From Thalassomonas actiniarum (GTDB lineage Bacteria > Pseudomonadota > Gammaproteobacteria > Enterobacterales > Alteromonadaceae): a stretch of DNA of 64,000 nt. Below are positions 17,752 to 26,308 of the stretch, in pieces. The notes beneath the pieces were generated by a model. It was not told where the DNA came from, did no database searches, and saw only the letters and a program-made list of their open reading frames with translations. Every line of letters starts with the position of its first letter. Within the stretch, counting starts at the first letter, position 1. The position numbers and the translations under genes are program-made. The DNA is taken from positions 434,001-498,000 of the forward strand of contig NZ_CP059736.1 in the NCBI RefSeq assembly GCF_000948975.2, written 5' to 3'.

Positions 17752-18282
17752 ATGAAAAAAAATATTTTGGCACATGTCACCGCACTCTCTTTGTCTATTG
17801 GCGCGTTTAGCGCCAGCGCTGAAGTTTTACTGCTAGCACAAACGGGATTTATTATTGAAAATAAAATCCAGGTGAAGGCCGACCGGGAAACAGCCTGGCG
17901 GGTGTTTACCCGGGATGTCGGTCAGTGGTGGCCGTCGGATCATACCTGGTGGGGGGATGCCAATGCCTTGTCGATAGACGGCTTTGCCGGCGGCTGTTTT
18001 TGTGAAAAAAGCGCCGGAAAATCAGCCGAGCATATGCGCATCTCTTTTGTTGACCCGACACATCTTATGCGTATGACGGGAGGTTTAGGCCCTTTGCAAG
18101 GCATGGGGATGTATGGTGCCCTGGAATGGGGGTTTAAAAGCCAGGGGCCTGTGACCGAAGTCACCATGACCTACAAGGTGAACGGCATCAGTCCCGATGG
18201 CTTTGAAAAGTTGGCGCCTGTGGTGGATAAGGTTCAGGCATTACAACTGGGCGGATTAAAAAAACGCCTGCAAAGTCTTTAA
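17752..18282 (+). CDS. Secreted SRPBCC/AHSA1-like protein
   Basis: 176 residues from the ATG at 17752, where AAGGATA precedes it and a signal peptide follows (MKKNILAHVTALSLSIGAFSASA). The mature part has the START-like pattern: IQVKADRETAWRVFTRDVGQWWPSDHTWW at the front, and ALEWGFKSQGPVTEVTMTYKVNG as the central sheet. Family members bind hydrophobic ligands. An exported member is somewhat unusual, since most are cytoplasmic. No partner gene is evident. Confidence 0.8.
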   Translation: MKKNILAHVTALSLSIGAFSASAEVLLLAQTGFIIENKIQVKADRETAWRVFTRDVGQWWPSDHTWWGDANALSIDGFAGGCFCEKSAGKSAEHMRISFVDPTHLMRMTGGLGPLQGMGMYGALEWGFKSQGPVTEVTMTYKVNGISPDGFEKLAPVVDKVQALQLGGLKKRLQSL

Positions 18283-18322
18283 GCCCAGCCAGCTTTCCGG
18301 TGATAGCTTTTGCATAACCGGG

Positions 18323-18751
18323 TTATTTTTCAATGCCGGTATTTTGGATGATGGTATTTGCCATCCCCTGAATGCCGGCATAAAAAACCATGATTTCTGC
18401 CGGACTGTTACCTTGATTAACACCATAGTGCCATTTGCCAGTAACTTCGACTATGGGATCTCCGGTTTTTAACAGCAATGTTTCGCCCTTTTCGGTGATC
18501 ACGGTTAACTCCCCTTTGAGCAATACCCCGGCGTTGATCACACTATGTTGATGCAGGGGCAGTCTGGTATCCGGTGCTATGGTAATTTTAAGGATGCTGA
18601 TTTCCGGTTGCCCTGACGGGTAATGTGGCAGGGTTTGCCCGTCCCAGCTTAAACTGCCTTTTGTCAGTACTTCTACTTGAATATCTTTTTGCGATTCGTG
18701 GGCTAAGAGTGAAGTTGATAATAAATAGAGCAGGCAAATAAGTTTTTTCAC
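18323..18751 (-). CDS. Secreted cupin-domain protein
   Basis: 142 residues with a short signal peptide (MKKLICLLYLLSTSLLA). The cupin motifs are visible: TRLPLHQHSVINAGVLLKGEL for motif 1 and VTGKWHYGVNQGNSPAEIMVFYAG for motif 2. The histidine set is partly kept, so metal binding is possible. Ligand and reaction are unknown. It is convergent with the SRPBCC gene. Confidence 0.83.
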   Translation of the reverse strand: MKKLICLLYLLSTSLLAHESQKDIQVEVLTKGSLSWDGQTLPHYPSGQPEISILKITIAPDTRLPLHQHSVINAGVLLKGELTVITEKGETLLLKTGDPIVEVTGKWHYGVNQGNSPAEIMVFYAGIQGMANTIIQNTGIEK

Positions 18752-19216
18752 AGTTACTTCCGGTATTAGTTGCTAAAAGCGTGGCGGGAGTATAACGGGT
18801 ATGTACGGGGAAAGATTGCCTCTTTTGGTCTGATCAGTGCGCGGTTGGTTAGCTCAGCAAAGCAGAAGACAGCAAGAATTTTTCTACAAGCCGGGAGTTA
18901 AGCAGACTTTAGCGGTTAAAATCTGTCCGGATATTGCTTAAAGGCCACAGCCTATATGTAGTATATCCATCAAGAAGTGGTTAGCAGGCTTAACGAAAAG
19001 CATTTGTTGATGCCTTAAGGCTCCGGGGGAGGAGTTGAATCAATAGCGGCTAAAGCACGTTCTTCTGTATTTTTCTGGTTATACAAGCAGTCACAGGGTT
19101 TTATCAGGCGCTGTAAAAGTTTTTTATCAATACCTGCATCCGAAATAAACTCCTCTGCGTATCTCTTTATACCCTTTGCTCTAGTTAATCGGGTATAACC
19201 CGGAGGAGAAAATGTT
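18752..19216. other. Intergenic region
   Basis: About 460 bp between divergent genes. It ends in a strong ribosome site (GGAGGAG) for the next gene. I see no gene, only ordinary upstream DNA. Confidence 0.4.
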
Positions 19217-20404
19217 ATGAAGGGAAGAACTTGGTGTATCGAATTTCTGGACGTTGCAACTAAAGATGGCGATGTCCAGATCAAGTACAAGGTCACAGGT
19301 GCTGACGGCAAACCGCGTGATATTAATGGTGTCTGGGAAGGTTATAAGAAGGGAGATAGCCCGGATAAAAAAGCCAGCCGCTTTTTTAATGCCCTAAATT
19401 CGCCGCCGTATAATCGTTTGGTTAATGTCGTGCGCGCAGGGAAAACCGTTTGCTTCCAGTTAAAGGACAGTGCACCTTATCAGGACATTAACGGTTTTGA
19501 AGTTGGCGATCAGTCGGGGCAAACCTTTAATATCTATGATGATAAGCCAGATAATAACGACGGTGATAACGAGGAGTTTCTTGAGACAGTCCGTTTCAGG
19601 ATAGACGGCATTCCAGCCACAGCAGATGGCATGGTTCGACTGGGCCTCGGCCAGGTGGCCCCTTTGGCACAGGTAGCTACCCATAAAAAGAATACCCCAT
19701 TATCTATAGGATGTATTCTTCAGGAGCTGGTATCGGTATTTAACCATATCTATCAGTCCCTTGGGTTCCAGGCAAGTATCGAGCATGACACGGTTGTTAT
19801 TCCTAAGGTTCCATGTACTTTGGGGGCTCGGGGCGGCAGCGACGACAGCGGACTGGAATATTGGCTTTCTATGCTGGATCCTGATGTGGGGGAATTTCCG
19901 CGCATTTTTGATAAGCCCGGAACTCTGCAGGACAGTATAAGGTTGCTCAATGCCCGGCTGGATTTAGTTAATATCCCTGATGTTATTTTTACCGATGCGG
20001 ATCTCTTGTGCTTTGCCCCGGAAGATCCTGCTCCGGTACTTAAAAATAACTGTCAAACGGCGATAAAGATCAACAGCTTTCCGGGACGGATCAAGGCGGG
20101 AACTAAAACTATTGATCTAAAGATCACTTACACGGCACAGCTTGCGGGAACGCCGCCAACGGCGGTCACAGACCCCGTGATCAATATTGTGATCGAGCGG
20201 ATCGATAATGCCCTGGGGAAAGTGGTAGATCAAAAACTGACTTCTGTTGCCATTACCAGCCCGGCAAAAGATAAGCAGATCACGGCAACTGCCAATTGTG
20301 ACATGAACCTGTCACTAGGGAACGGCGTGAGGATCACAGCTACACTTGTCTCAAATGAGTGCCCGGCCGTTACCGACGGACCAAAACTGGCCTCGGTAAA
20401 TTAA
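19217..20404 (+). CDS. Hypothetical protein, 395 residues
   Basis: Not recognised. The protein is soluble, without signal peptide or membrane helix. Residues 1-115 form a small beta-rich region (WCIEFLDVATKDGDVQIKYKVTG), followed by an acidic linker (DDKPDNNDGDNEE). The middle (about 150-270) contains a leucine-rich helical part. The last 120 residues look like an immunoglobulin-type beta domain (TIDLKITYTAQLAGTPPTAVTDPVINIVIE ... NGVRITATLVSNE). The start is the second of two overlapping ATGs, since the first would stop after two codons. It is followed by a hairpin terminator. Confidence 0.7.
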   Translation: MKGRTWCIEFLDVATKDGDVQIKYKVTGADGKPRDINGVWEGYKKGDSPDKKASRFFNALNSPPYNRLVNVVRAGKTVCFQLKDSAPYQDINGFEVGDQSGQTFNIYDDKPDNNDGDNEEFLETVRFRIDGIPATADGMVRLGLGQVAPLAQVATHKKNTPLSIGCILQELVSVFNHIYQSLGFQASIEHDTVVIPKVPCTLGARGGSDDSGLEYWLSMLDPDVGEFPRIFDKPGTLQDSIRLLNARLDLVNIPDVIFTDADLLCFAPEDPAPVLKNNCQTAIKINSFPGRIKAGTKTIDLKITYTAQLAGTPPTAVTDPVINIVIERIDNALGKVVDQKLTSVAITSPAKDKQITATANCDMNLSLGNGVRITATLVSNECPAVTDGPKLASVN

Positions 20405-20416
20405 TAGTAAAGCCTG

Positions 20417-20467
20417 AGTCCCTTTAATGTCTGAAGTCAATTTCATGCACAAAGGGACTTATTTTCT
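20417..20467 (+). terminator. Probable terminator of the 395-residue protein gene
   Basis: A 9-bp stem AGTCCCTTT / AAAGGGACT with a 25-nt loop is followed by a T-rich tract. It starts 12 bp after the stop codon. The loop is long, so termination strength is uncertain. Confidence 0.5.
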
Positions 20468-20623
20468 TCTTTAGGGGAAGGAATTTAGCGGCTGAACCCG
20501 CCCACAGAGCCCAAAGAACGGCATTTGGGCAATATTATTAACAGATCTGACAAATTTTCATTGATTGCTGAGAATTTATTCCCTAGTATTCGATAACAAC
20601 AAAAACAACTATGGAACAAAAAC

Positions 20624-20899
20624 ATGAACAAAGGTGAATTAGTAGAAAAAATCGCTGAAGGTGCAGATATTTCAAAAGCAGCGGCAGCACGTTCGTTAGA
20701 CAGCTTGATCCAATCGGTAACAGATGAGCTGGCCAGCGGTGGTGAAGTAGCTCTTGTTGGTTTTGGTACTTTTAAAGTTTCGGATCGTGCAGCGCGCACT
20801 GGCCGTAACCCTCAAACTGGTGCTGAAATCCAAATCGCAGCAGCGAAAGTACCAGGTTTTAAAGCTGGTAAAGGCTTAAAAGACAGCTGTAACGCATAA
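20624..20899 (+). CDS. hup: HU-family nucleoid protein
   Basis: 91 residues. The sequence [32 protein letters not shown] and [27 protein letters not shown] is the standard HU fold, with the DNA-wrapping arm in between. HU bends DNA and assists initiation at iteron origins of several plasmids. Its position about 380 bp from the iteron array may therefore be meaningful (inference). The gene ends before a long hairpin shared with the convergent small membrane protein gene. Confidence 0.96.
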   Translation: MNKGELVEKIAEGADISKAAAARSLDSLIQSVTDELASGGEVALVGFGTFKVSDRAARTGRNPQTGAEIQIAAAKVPGFKAGKGLKDSCNA

Positions 20900-20918
20900 T
20901 TGCGGTAATGACAGCCGA

Positions 20919-20956
20919 AATCGCCAAAAACAGCTATGGCTGATTTTTTGGCGATT
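20919..20956. terminator. Hairpin between convergent HU and small membrane protein genes
   Basis: A stem of about 16 bp (AATCGCCAAAAA-CAGC with GCTG and TTTTTTGGCGATT) lies 20 bp after the HU stop. It covers the last codons of the opposite gene. The A/T-rich part of the stem could serve both directions. Confidence 0.6.
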
Positions 20957-21122
20957 CTACCTCTTCTTTATCTATTTCTAACTCTATATCTTCTGTATCC
21001 ATCCTCGGCCAGAACCTGTCTGCTATCTTCATGATCAGTATTGAGACGAGCGAAACGAATACCCCATAGAGGGCTAATGCGATGACAGCATTCATTAAGA
21101 TGGAATCTGTAAAATTGAACAT
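20934..21122 (-). CDS. Small single-span membrane protein
   Basis: 62 residues. A membrane segment (VIALALYGVFVSLVSILIM) is followed by an acidic cytoplasmic tail (MDTEDIELEIDKEEVE). The family is not recognised. It lies between HU and the iteron array, convergent with HU. The coding potential is supported by the tidy hydrophobic/acidic split, but the frame is short. Confidence 0.5.
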   Translation of the reverse strand: MFNFTDSILMNAVIALALYGVFVSLVSILIMKIADRFWPRMDTEDIELEIDKEEVESPKNQP

Positions 21123-21276
21123 CCTTATTCCGAACGGCAGTGGTTAACTTCCTATTTTTAAAGTATAGACGGCTTCAAGGATAAGAAAAGTCAGCTTTTA
21201 TTGGCTAAGTCCCTTCCATTCGCTTGGCTTATTGTAAGATAAAGTTCAGCTTGCATTACAGAACCGGGCAAACTCC

Positions 21277-22505
21277 AAAGGCAACTTTTCACCCCAATCA
21301 TGAGTTTGAATCGTAAAGGCAACTTTTTACCCCAAAAGCTTCAGGGAGACATTTTGAACAAAAAAGTAACGCGTTTCTGCAAAATAGCTTTTATTATAAT
21401 GAATTAGCAATACATCCGGCTAAATTACCAGGTGATAAAAGGCAACTATCCGCCCCAATAGGTTATCTGTATCGGGGATATCAATAGTTAAAGGCAACTT
21501 TTTACCCCAATAGTGACAAGTGGAAAATGCTGCTGACCGGTTAGCCGTTACCTTGCTATTAGCAAGCGGTTCCAGGCCCCGGCGCTGGAGCCTGAGAAAA
21601 ATGTACCCATTGCCTAAACCGGGCATTAATAGTTGACGGCAGGTGAAAGGCAACTTTTCCCCCCAAAGGTTTTGCTTGAGAACAGCAAAAGGCAACTTAT
21701 CACCCCATAAGATTGGCTGAATCTCTGTTTTAAAGGCAACTTTTCACCCCAATAAAGCGTACCTGCGACACAGGCAAGACCGCAATAGGCCCATAAAAGG
21801 CAACTTTTTACCCCATTGATGTTCCCGAATATCGCCTAGTGGCAGGGAAAAGCAACTTTTTACCCCATAAATTGGCGGCGCAGTGGAGAATATCTGTTTA
21901 AAGGCAACTTATCACCCCATTGAAATTAAGGAATACACGGAAATTCTGGCGAAAAGCAACTTTTTACCCCATAGCTTGATAACAAAGCAGCAGTAGCGGT
22001 AGTGCTTGATACTGAAAAGCAACTTCTGACCCCTAAGGTCTGCCGTGAAATATTAAAGGCAACTTTCCACCCCATTTTAAGAGACAACTCAGGGAAAATA
22101 AATGCCCACAGCGCTGGTTTCCTCTGTCCAGGCGGGCTTCGCGGATAACATAGGCAGGATATTTATATCAAAAGGCAACTTTCCACCCCATAAATACCAT
22201 ATTAGTATTATTTAACCCTACAGCCGTTGGCAACAGGGGATGGGACACGAGTTCTTGAGGTGCAAAAGCAACTTATCACCCCATTGCTGGGGGGAATCAC
22301 GACATTTTTGTTAAAAGGCAACTTTCTACCCCAATATAAGGGGCGACCTCTTAAGGCGAATGTTATTCGTTGATACAAAAGGCAACTTTTTACCCCAATA
22401 TGGCTGGTGGCTTTTATGCGTTTTAAATAAAAAGGCAACTTCACACCCCATTTGTAACTACTTGATTTGTAAGGGTAATCTATTAAAGGCAACTTTACAC
22501 CCCAA
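21277..22505 (+). repeat. Iteron array: 19 direct 21-bp repeats of a replication origin
   Basis: The consensus is AAAGGCAACTTTTCACCCCA plus one more A or T, with variation only in the TTTTC/TTTTT/TTATC middle. Copies start at 21277, 21315, 21438, 21490, 21646, 21688, 21732, 21796, 21848, 21900, 21952, 22015, 22055, 22171, 22264, 22314, 22378, 22431 and 22485. All lie in the same orientation. Start-to-start spacing is 38-156 bp, often near 52. Sequences between copies are unique. The array ends 97 bp before the Rep start codon and is the likely binding region for that initiator. Nineteen widely spaced copies is far more than the usual three to seven tandem iterons. Confidence 0.95.
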
Positions 22506-22543
22506 AAAATGCGTAAATTCTGCCTGAAAAGATAAAATAACGG

Positions 22544-22588
22544 TTGACTTCTTTCCTGCTAAGGGCAACTATAGCCAAAAAAGTTGCC
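22544..22588 (+). promoter_or_regulatory. Promoter and inverted half-iteron operator of the rep gene
   Basis: A -35 like TTGACT (22544-22549) is followed 17 bp later by AACTAT (22567-22572). Two half-iterons face each other: GGCAACT (22564-22570) and AGTTGCC (22582-22588). They cover the -10 region. Rep_3 initiators usually repress their own gene by binding as dimers to such inverted half-sites, so autorepression is likely. Confidence 0.7.
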
Positions 22589-22601
22589 TAATATAATTAA
22601 A

Positions 22602-23342
22602 ATGAGCGTAAAAGGAATGGCACGGAATAATAAAGCACTTAAAGAATCAAGAATTCATCACAGTCAAGAGTTAGTCGATGCGGCTTATACCTTAACCCGT
22701 GATCAAAAAAGAATTTTATGGTTATTCCTGGCCGATATTGAAGACAGTGAGAAGGTCGGGGTTAAAGTTGATGCCGAAAAGGGCACCTTAGAGTTTAACC
22801 TGCAGGCTTATGAAAGCATCTATAATGTCTCTCCCCATGAAGCCTCGCGTGACGTACGCGAAGCCCTGACTGGCTTTAAAGACAGGGAAGTGAAATTATA
22901 TTTACCGGAAGAGTCGTCTAAAACCGAAATGGCAACCGACGAACTCCCCTGGTTAGGTAAGAAATCCTACCGTCCAAAACGTGGTTCCTACACGGTTTAT
23001 TTTAACCCCTATCTGATCCCCTTTTTAGGTAATATCAAAGAGAGTGTTGCCCCCAGGTTTAAGACCTTAGAGCAGCTCTCCAACCCGCTACACGTCAGGA
23101 TGTACACCAAACTGATAGAAAGCGACTCATATAAACAATGTGAGCTGGAAGTGAGTTGGATGATAGAACGTTATGAGTTGCCTAAAACCTATAGCCGCTA
23201 CTCCAATTTCAAGCAAAAATTCCTCAGTCCGTGTATTGAAAAGATACGAAAATTAGAGGGCATGGGCAATTTAGAGTATAAAGAGCTCAAAAATAATCCG
23301 GAAAGGAAGCGTGCGGTTTCCACGATAGTGTTTACCTGGTAA
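22602..23342 (+). CDS. rep: Rep_3-family replication initiator protein
   Basis: 246 residues. The pattern RIHHSQELVDAAYTLTRDQKRILWLFLADIE begins the first winged-helix domain. YIPF-type KSYRPKRGSYTVYFNPYLIPFLGNIKE and HVRMYTKLIES ... YSNFKQKFLSPCIEKIRK are the family blocks of Rep_3 (PF01051) initiators such as RepE and pi. The start is taken as the ATG at 22602. A TTG at 22584 lies inside the operator, and an ATG at 22617 is possible. The protein binds the iterons at 21277-22505 and the two inverted copies behind the gene. The operator in its promoter indicates autoregulation of copy number. Confidence 0.93.
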   Translation: MSVKGMARNNKALKESRIHHSQELVDAAYTLTRDQKRILWLFLADIEDSEKVGVKVDAEKGTLEFNLQAYESIYNVSPHEASRDVREALTGFKDREVKLYLPEESSKTEMATDELPWLGKKSYRPKRGSYTVYFNPYLIPFLGNIKESVAPRFKTLEQLSNPLHVRMYTKLIESDSYKQCELEVSWMIERYELPKTYSRYSNFKQKFLSPCIEKIRKLEGMGNLEYKELKNNPERKRAVSTIVFTW

Positions 23343-23361
23343 ATCTTTATTTTTCAAAAGA

Positions 23362-23413
23362 TTGGGGTGGAAAGTTGCCTTTCAGACTATTTGGGGGGCG
23401 CAAAGTTGCCTTT
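23362..23413 (-). repeat. Two inverted iterons downstream of rep
   Basis: Reverse-complement copies of the iteron lie at 23362-23382 (near perfect) and 23393-23413 (variant centre), starting 20 bp after the rep stop. Opposed iterons on the two sides of a rep gene could allow handcuffing or looping across the gene. Confidence 0.85.
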
Positions 23414-23618
23414 GGGATCTTTTCCTTGATCCTTTAAAAATTAGATCATAAAGTCTACGCATCAGAGGGAATTCTGACGGCAACAGCTTAAAATAGGGAC
23501 TTTTGAGACTATTCTCGGTGAAGGTGTTGCTTAGATATTTAGATCCGGATCAGTAATTAAAAAATTGCCGGTGGGGATCTTCATTTAAGGATCTGTTTTT
23601 CAGTCCTTAAAAAGAGAA

Positions 23619-23662
23619 AATCCCGAAAGCCAGTCGCCAAACTATAACTTTCGAGATTTTTT
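23619..23662 (+). terminator. Probable terminator downstream of rep
   Basis: AATCCCGAAAG pairs with CTTTCGAGATT (one mismatch) across an 18-nt loop and is followed by a T-run. Confidence 0.5.
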
Positions 23663-23813
23663 GCTTTACGACAAGCAAGAAGAAGTATACCGATATTTAG
23701 CGGTTAAGTGCAACTGATAAATATAACAGGTGCTGCCTTGTCCGCAGACTTGTGCCCGTCTTATACCCTTTTTGCTTTGAAAACAATAACCCATGATAAG
23801 CAAAGAGGTTCTC

Positions 23814-23882
23814 ATGAACTCATATAATCACACTCGTTATAAGCCGCTAGAGCCCTGCTCTTTTGTGGTTGCCTTACGATAA
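23814..23882 (+). CDS. Possible 22-residue leader peptide upstream of the replicase gene
   Basis: ATG at 23814 follows AAAGAGG at good spacing and encodes MNSYNHTRYKPLEPCSFVVA then LR and stop. It ends 83 bp before the replicase start. Short leader peptides control rep translation in several plasmid families by coupling or attenuation. That role is inferred, and the frame may be chance. Confidence 0.3.
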   Translation: MNSYNHTRYKPLEPCSFVVALR

Positions 23883-23965
23883 TTTAATACTGCGTTACAG
23901 CGATATTTAAACCTGTACCTGGCTTTGAGTCTTAGGTACGGCGGGAGTTCGCCTGCGCAAAATTA

Positions 23966-25855
23966 ATGATGAGTCAATTATCACACCTGAGCCCGGCATT
24001 TTCGGCCGAACAGGAAATCATGAGTGCTATCTGGCATAACGCGCCTTATGCGCCGTTTTGCTCGGATAATAAAACTGTGGGCAGCCAGTTACCCCGGCGG
24101 GAAGCGTTCAAACGCCCCTATATCCAGTTAAACCCTCCTTGCAACATCAAATTTTTTATCATCGATATCGATCATGAAGACGAAGGGCTTTGGAATAATG
24201 CCGAGATGCCTGCACCCAATGCCATTATCCGCAATAAAAATAATAAAAAGTGTCATCTGTTATTTCGTGTTGACGATATCCTGGTTAAATCCGTTAAAGA
24301 TAATGTAGAAGTCAGATCTGAACCCATCCTTTATGCCAATGCCGTTTATTATGGCCTGTGCAACAAGTTTAAAGCGGATCGGGCGGCGTTCAACAACCTG
24401 GTGTCGAAAAATCCTTTTCATCCTGACTTTAATACCGAGTTTATTCACTCCCGGGTTTATAAATTAAAAGAGCTGGCTGAGTTTGCCGAGCCTGACTGGT
24501 CGGTTTACCAACGGGGGGAGAAGGAGAACCCTAATCCTGACTCCCGGCATTTATCCCTGTTTCATAAAGTACGTCATTTAGCCTACCAGCAGGTGAATCA
24601 ATATCGCCTGGGCAGCGACTTGGAAAGTTTTTATCAAGCGGTACTTAAGGAATGCATGGCCAGCAATCGGTTTAAAGGGGTTGGTTTTCGGGAAGACGAG
24701 AACTTGCCGGCAAGTTCGGTAAAGGCTATTGCAAAATCAATAGCAACCTGGACCTGGAATAACTACACGGGCACAAGCTGTAATCGCGGCATTATGAAAT
24801 TACCTCATGATATGGAGCAAAGGCAGAAGCAGCAAAAGGCTGCCTGCTATGTTGCTGATCTTAAACGCGAGCGAACGCTTGAGAGGTTAAAACAAGCGTT
24901 TAAAAAACTCCTGGCTGAAGACGCTAAACCGACACAAGTAAAGGTTGCCCAGGAGGCCGAAGTTTCCCTGAGTACTGCTAAGCGTTATTGGCATGAGCTT
25001 AAAACTGTATTGGGCCCCGCTAAGGTTGCTGCTATTCAACCAGAAAAAGTTTCATTAGCTATACATAAGGTTTCTTCCCCGCGCGAATTTAAGAGCCCTG
25101 CCCTTGATATGGCTTATCGGTATCAGTTAAGTTCTTTTCTTGTTAAGCAACATAGTTCAGCTCTATCTCTCGATTCATCTTTGTTTAATCAGGAGTTTTT
25201 AACTTTAACTTCTCATTACAGTTTTCAATCTCACTCTGGTCGTTTCATAGAATCTTCATCAAGTCATTTTAACGTTCAAACTTTGTCTAAAAAGATTCGC
25301 GAGTCTGTGTTTAAAGGTTGGTATGAAATCGATTTGATTTTTTCACACGGACAAATGTTATTAGATGTGATGTCTGCCCATATAGATGATGTCTTAATAC
25401 CAAAGCAGGCTAACTCCCCTGCTCTTTGGCAAAATCTCGAAGTTGATTCCTGGTTACAGCTTGTTGATCATTATGGTGACTTTTTAAATAACCTCGATAT
25501 CAGGCTTTCATCTTGGCAAGCGTTGTCAGGGCTGTCGCCTAAAGTGCTAAAAGTTGCATTAGTTTCTTATTTACATGGTGCAGGTAATGGTAAGTTGAAT
25601 AATTTGCTCTCCGGTAAGTTATCGTTATTAATGTCTGATAAACAGTTTTCTAAGTTATTGAAGACTTTTGAACTATGCCGTAAGAGTATTAAATCCTTAT
25701 CGGTTAAATTAAATAGATGTGAAGCAGAAGTCTTTAAACCTTATTGGGGGCAATTGTTAGTGATTCATGATGGTATTTTAATTCAGGACTTTTCTTTTGC
25801 TGAGCAGATAAGTGCTTCAATTAAGTATCAGCATACTTTGTCATTACTTTCTTAA
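23966..25855 (+). CDS. ColE2-like replicase/primase with extra C-terminal domain
   Basis: 629 residues. Residues about 20-190 resemble the archaeo-eukaryotic-primase-like Replicase domain (PF03090). D67-I-D69 in FFIIDIDHEDEG gives the metal-binding pair and KKCHLLFR carries H97. Residues about 195-270 look like PriCT_1, ending in the family's KSIATWTW block. Residues about 310-345 form a helix-turn-helix (QVKVAQEAEVSLSTAKRYW). ColE2 Rep ends near here, but this protein has about 250 more residues. That tail has motifs like superfamily A polymerases: YEIDLIFSHGQML (D456), KVLKVALVSYLHGAG (K529, G538) and LLVIHDGILI (D602). The tail's codons are visibly more AT-rich than the front, suggesting fusion with foreign DNA. 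Its role is probably priming replication at the nearby origin. Confidence 0.8.
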   Translation: MMSQLSHLSPAFSAEQEIMSAIWHNAPYAPFCSDNKTVGSQLPRREAFKRPYIQLNPPCNIKFFIIDIDHEDEGLWNNAEMPAPNAIIRNKNNKKCHLLFRVDDILVKSVKDNVEVRSEPILYANAVYYGLCNKFKADRAAFNNLVSKNPFHPDFNTEFIHSRVYKLKELAEFAEPDWSVYQRGEKENPNPDSRHLSLFHKVRHLAYQQVNQYRLGSDLESFYQAVLKECMASNRFKGVGFREDENLPASSVKAIAKSIATWTWNNYTGTSCNRGIMKLPHDMEQRQKQQKAACYVADLKRERTLERLKQAFKKLLAEDAKPTQVKVAQEAEVSLSTAKRYWHELKTVLGPAKVAAIQPEKVSLAIHKVSSPREFKSPALDMAYRYQLSSFLVKQHSSALSLDSSLFNQEFLTLTSHYSFQSHSGRFIESSSSHFNVQTLSKKIRESVFKGWYEIDLIFSHGQMLLDVMSAHIDDVLIPKQANSPALWQNLEVDSWLQLVDHYGDFLNNLDIRLSSWQALSGLSPKVLKVALVSYLHGAGNGKLNNLLSGKLSLLMSDKQFSKLLKTFELCRKSIKSLSVKLNRCEAEVFKPYWGQLLVIHDGILIQDFSFAEQISASIKYQHTLSLLS

Positions 25856-26308
25856 TAAACAAAGATTTGTCTAAAAGTTTTTATTTTTATGTAACGGTGT
25901 TCAATTTAAAGTGATCGCGTTTTTATTCATTGATGAGCAAGATTACTAAACAGTGATGTGGAGAAGAGATGTACTGAAAACTTCTTTGTTTTGCCGGAAA
26001 CAGTTTTACGTTAATGGTTTCTTAGGAATATGTATAGATTTCGGGTATTTGTAAATAGCCTTGAAATAAAATTATCAATAACCGCCTTAATGATTGTTTT
26101 GTTATGGTGCGTTTTAACATTAAAGATTTAAGAAATACCTTTGTCGTGATTGTGACTAGCTCTATTCTTTTGTAGAAACTTAATTGTTCGATGGCCCTCA
26201 GGAGCACTTTGAGAGTGTATAAGAGTCAGAAAAAGTTAAGGCTTGATCGAAACACTTATACGCTGGTGGAGCCTTTTATTTCTTATTTTACTAAAAGGGG
26301 AATTTATC
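25856..26308. other. AT-rich intergenic region
   Basis: About 450 bp of AT-rich DNA continuing the low-GC character of the end of the replicase gene. It ends with a strong ribosome site (AAGGGGAA) for the next gene. No gene is seen. Confidence 0.4.

Noticed and set aside
19015-19311. 98-codon minus-strand open frame
   Set aside because: It lies mostly antisense to the upstream region and start of the 395-residue protein and has low-complexity shadow composition.
21277-22505. CRISPR array: 19 repeats of 21 bp with unique spacers
   Set aside because: Repeats are shorter than CRISPR repeats, have no fixed spacer length (17-135 bp), lie beside a Rep_3 gene, share half-sites with its operator, and no cas gene is present.
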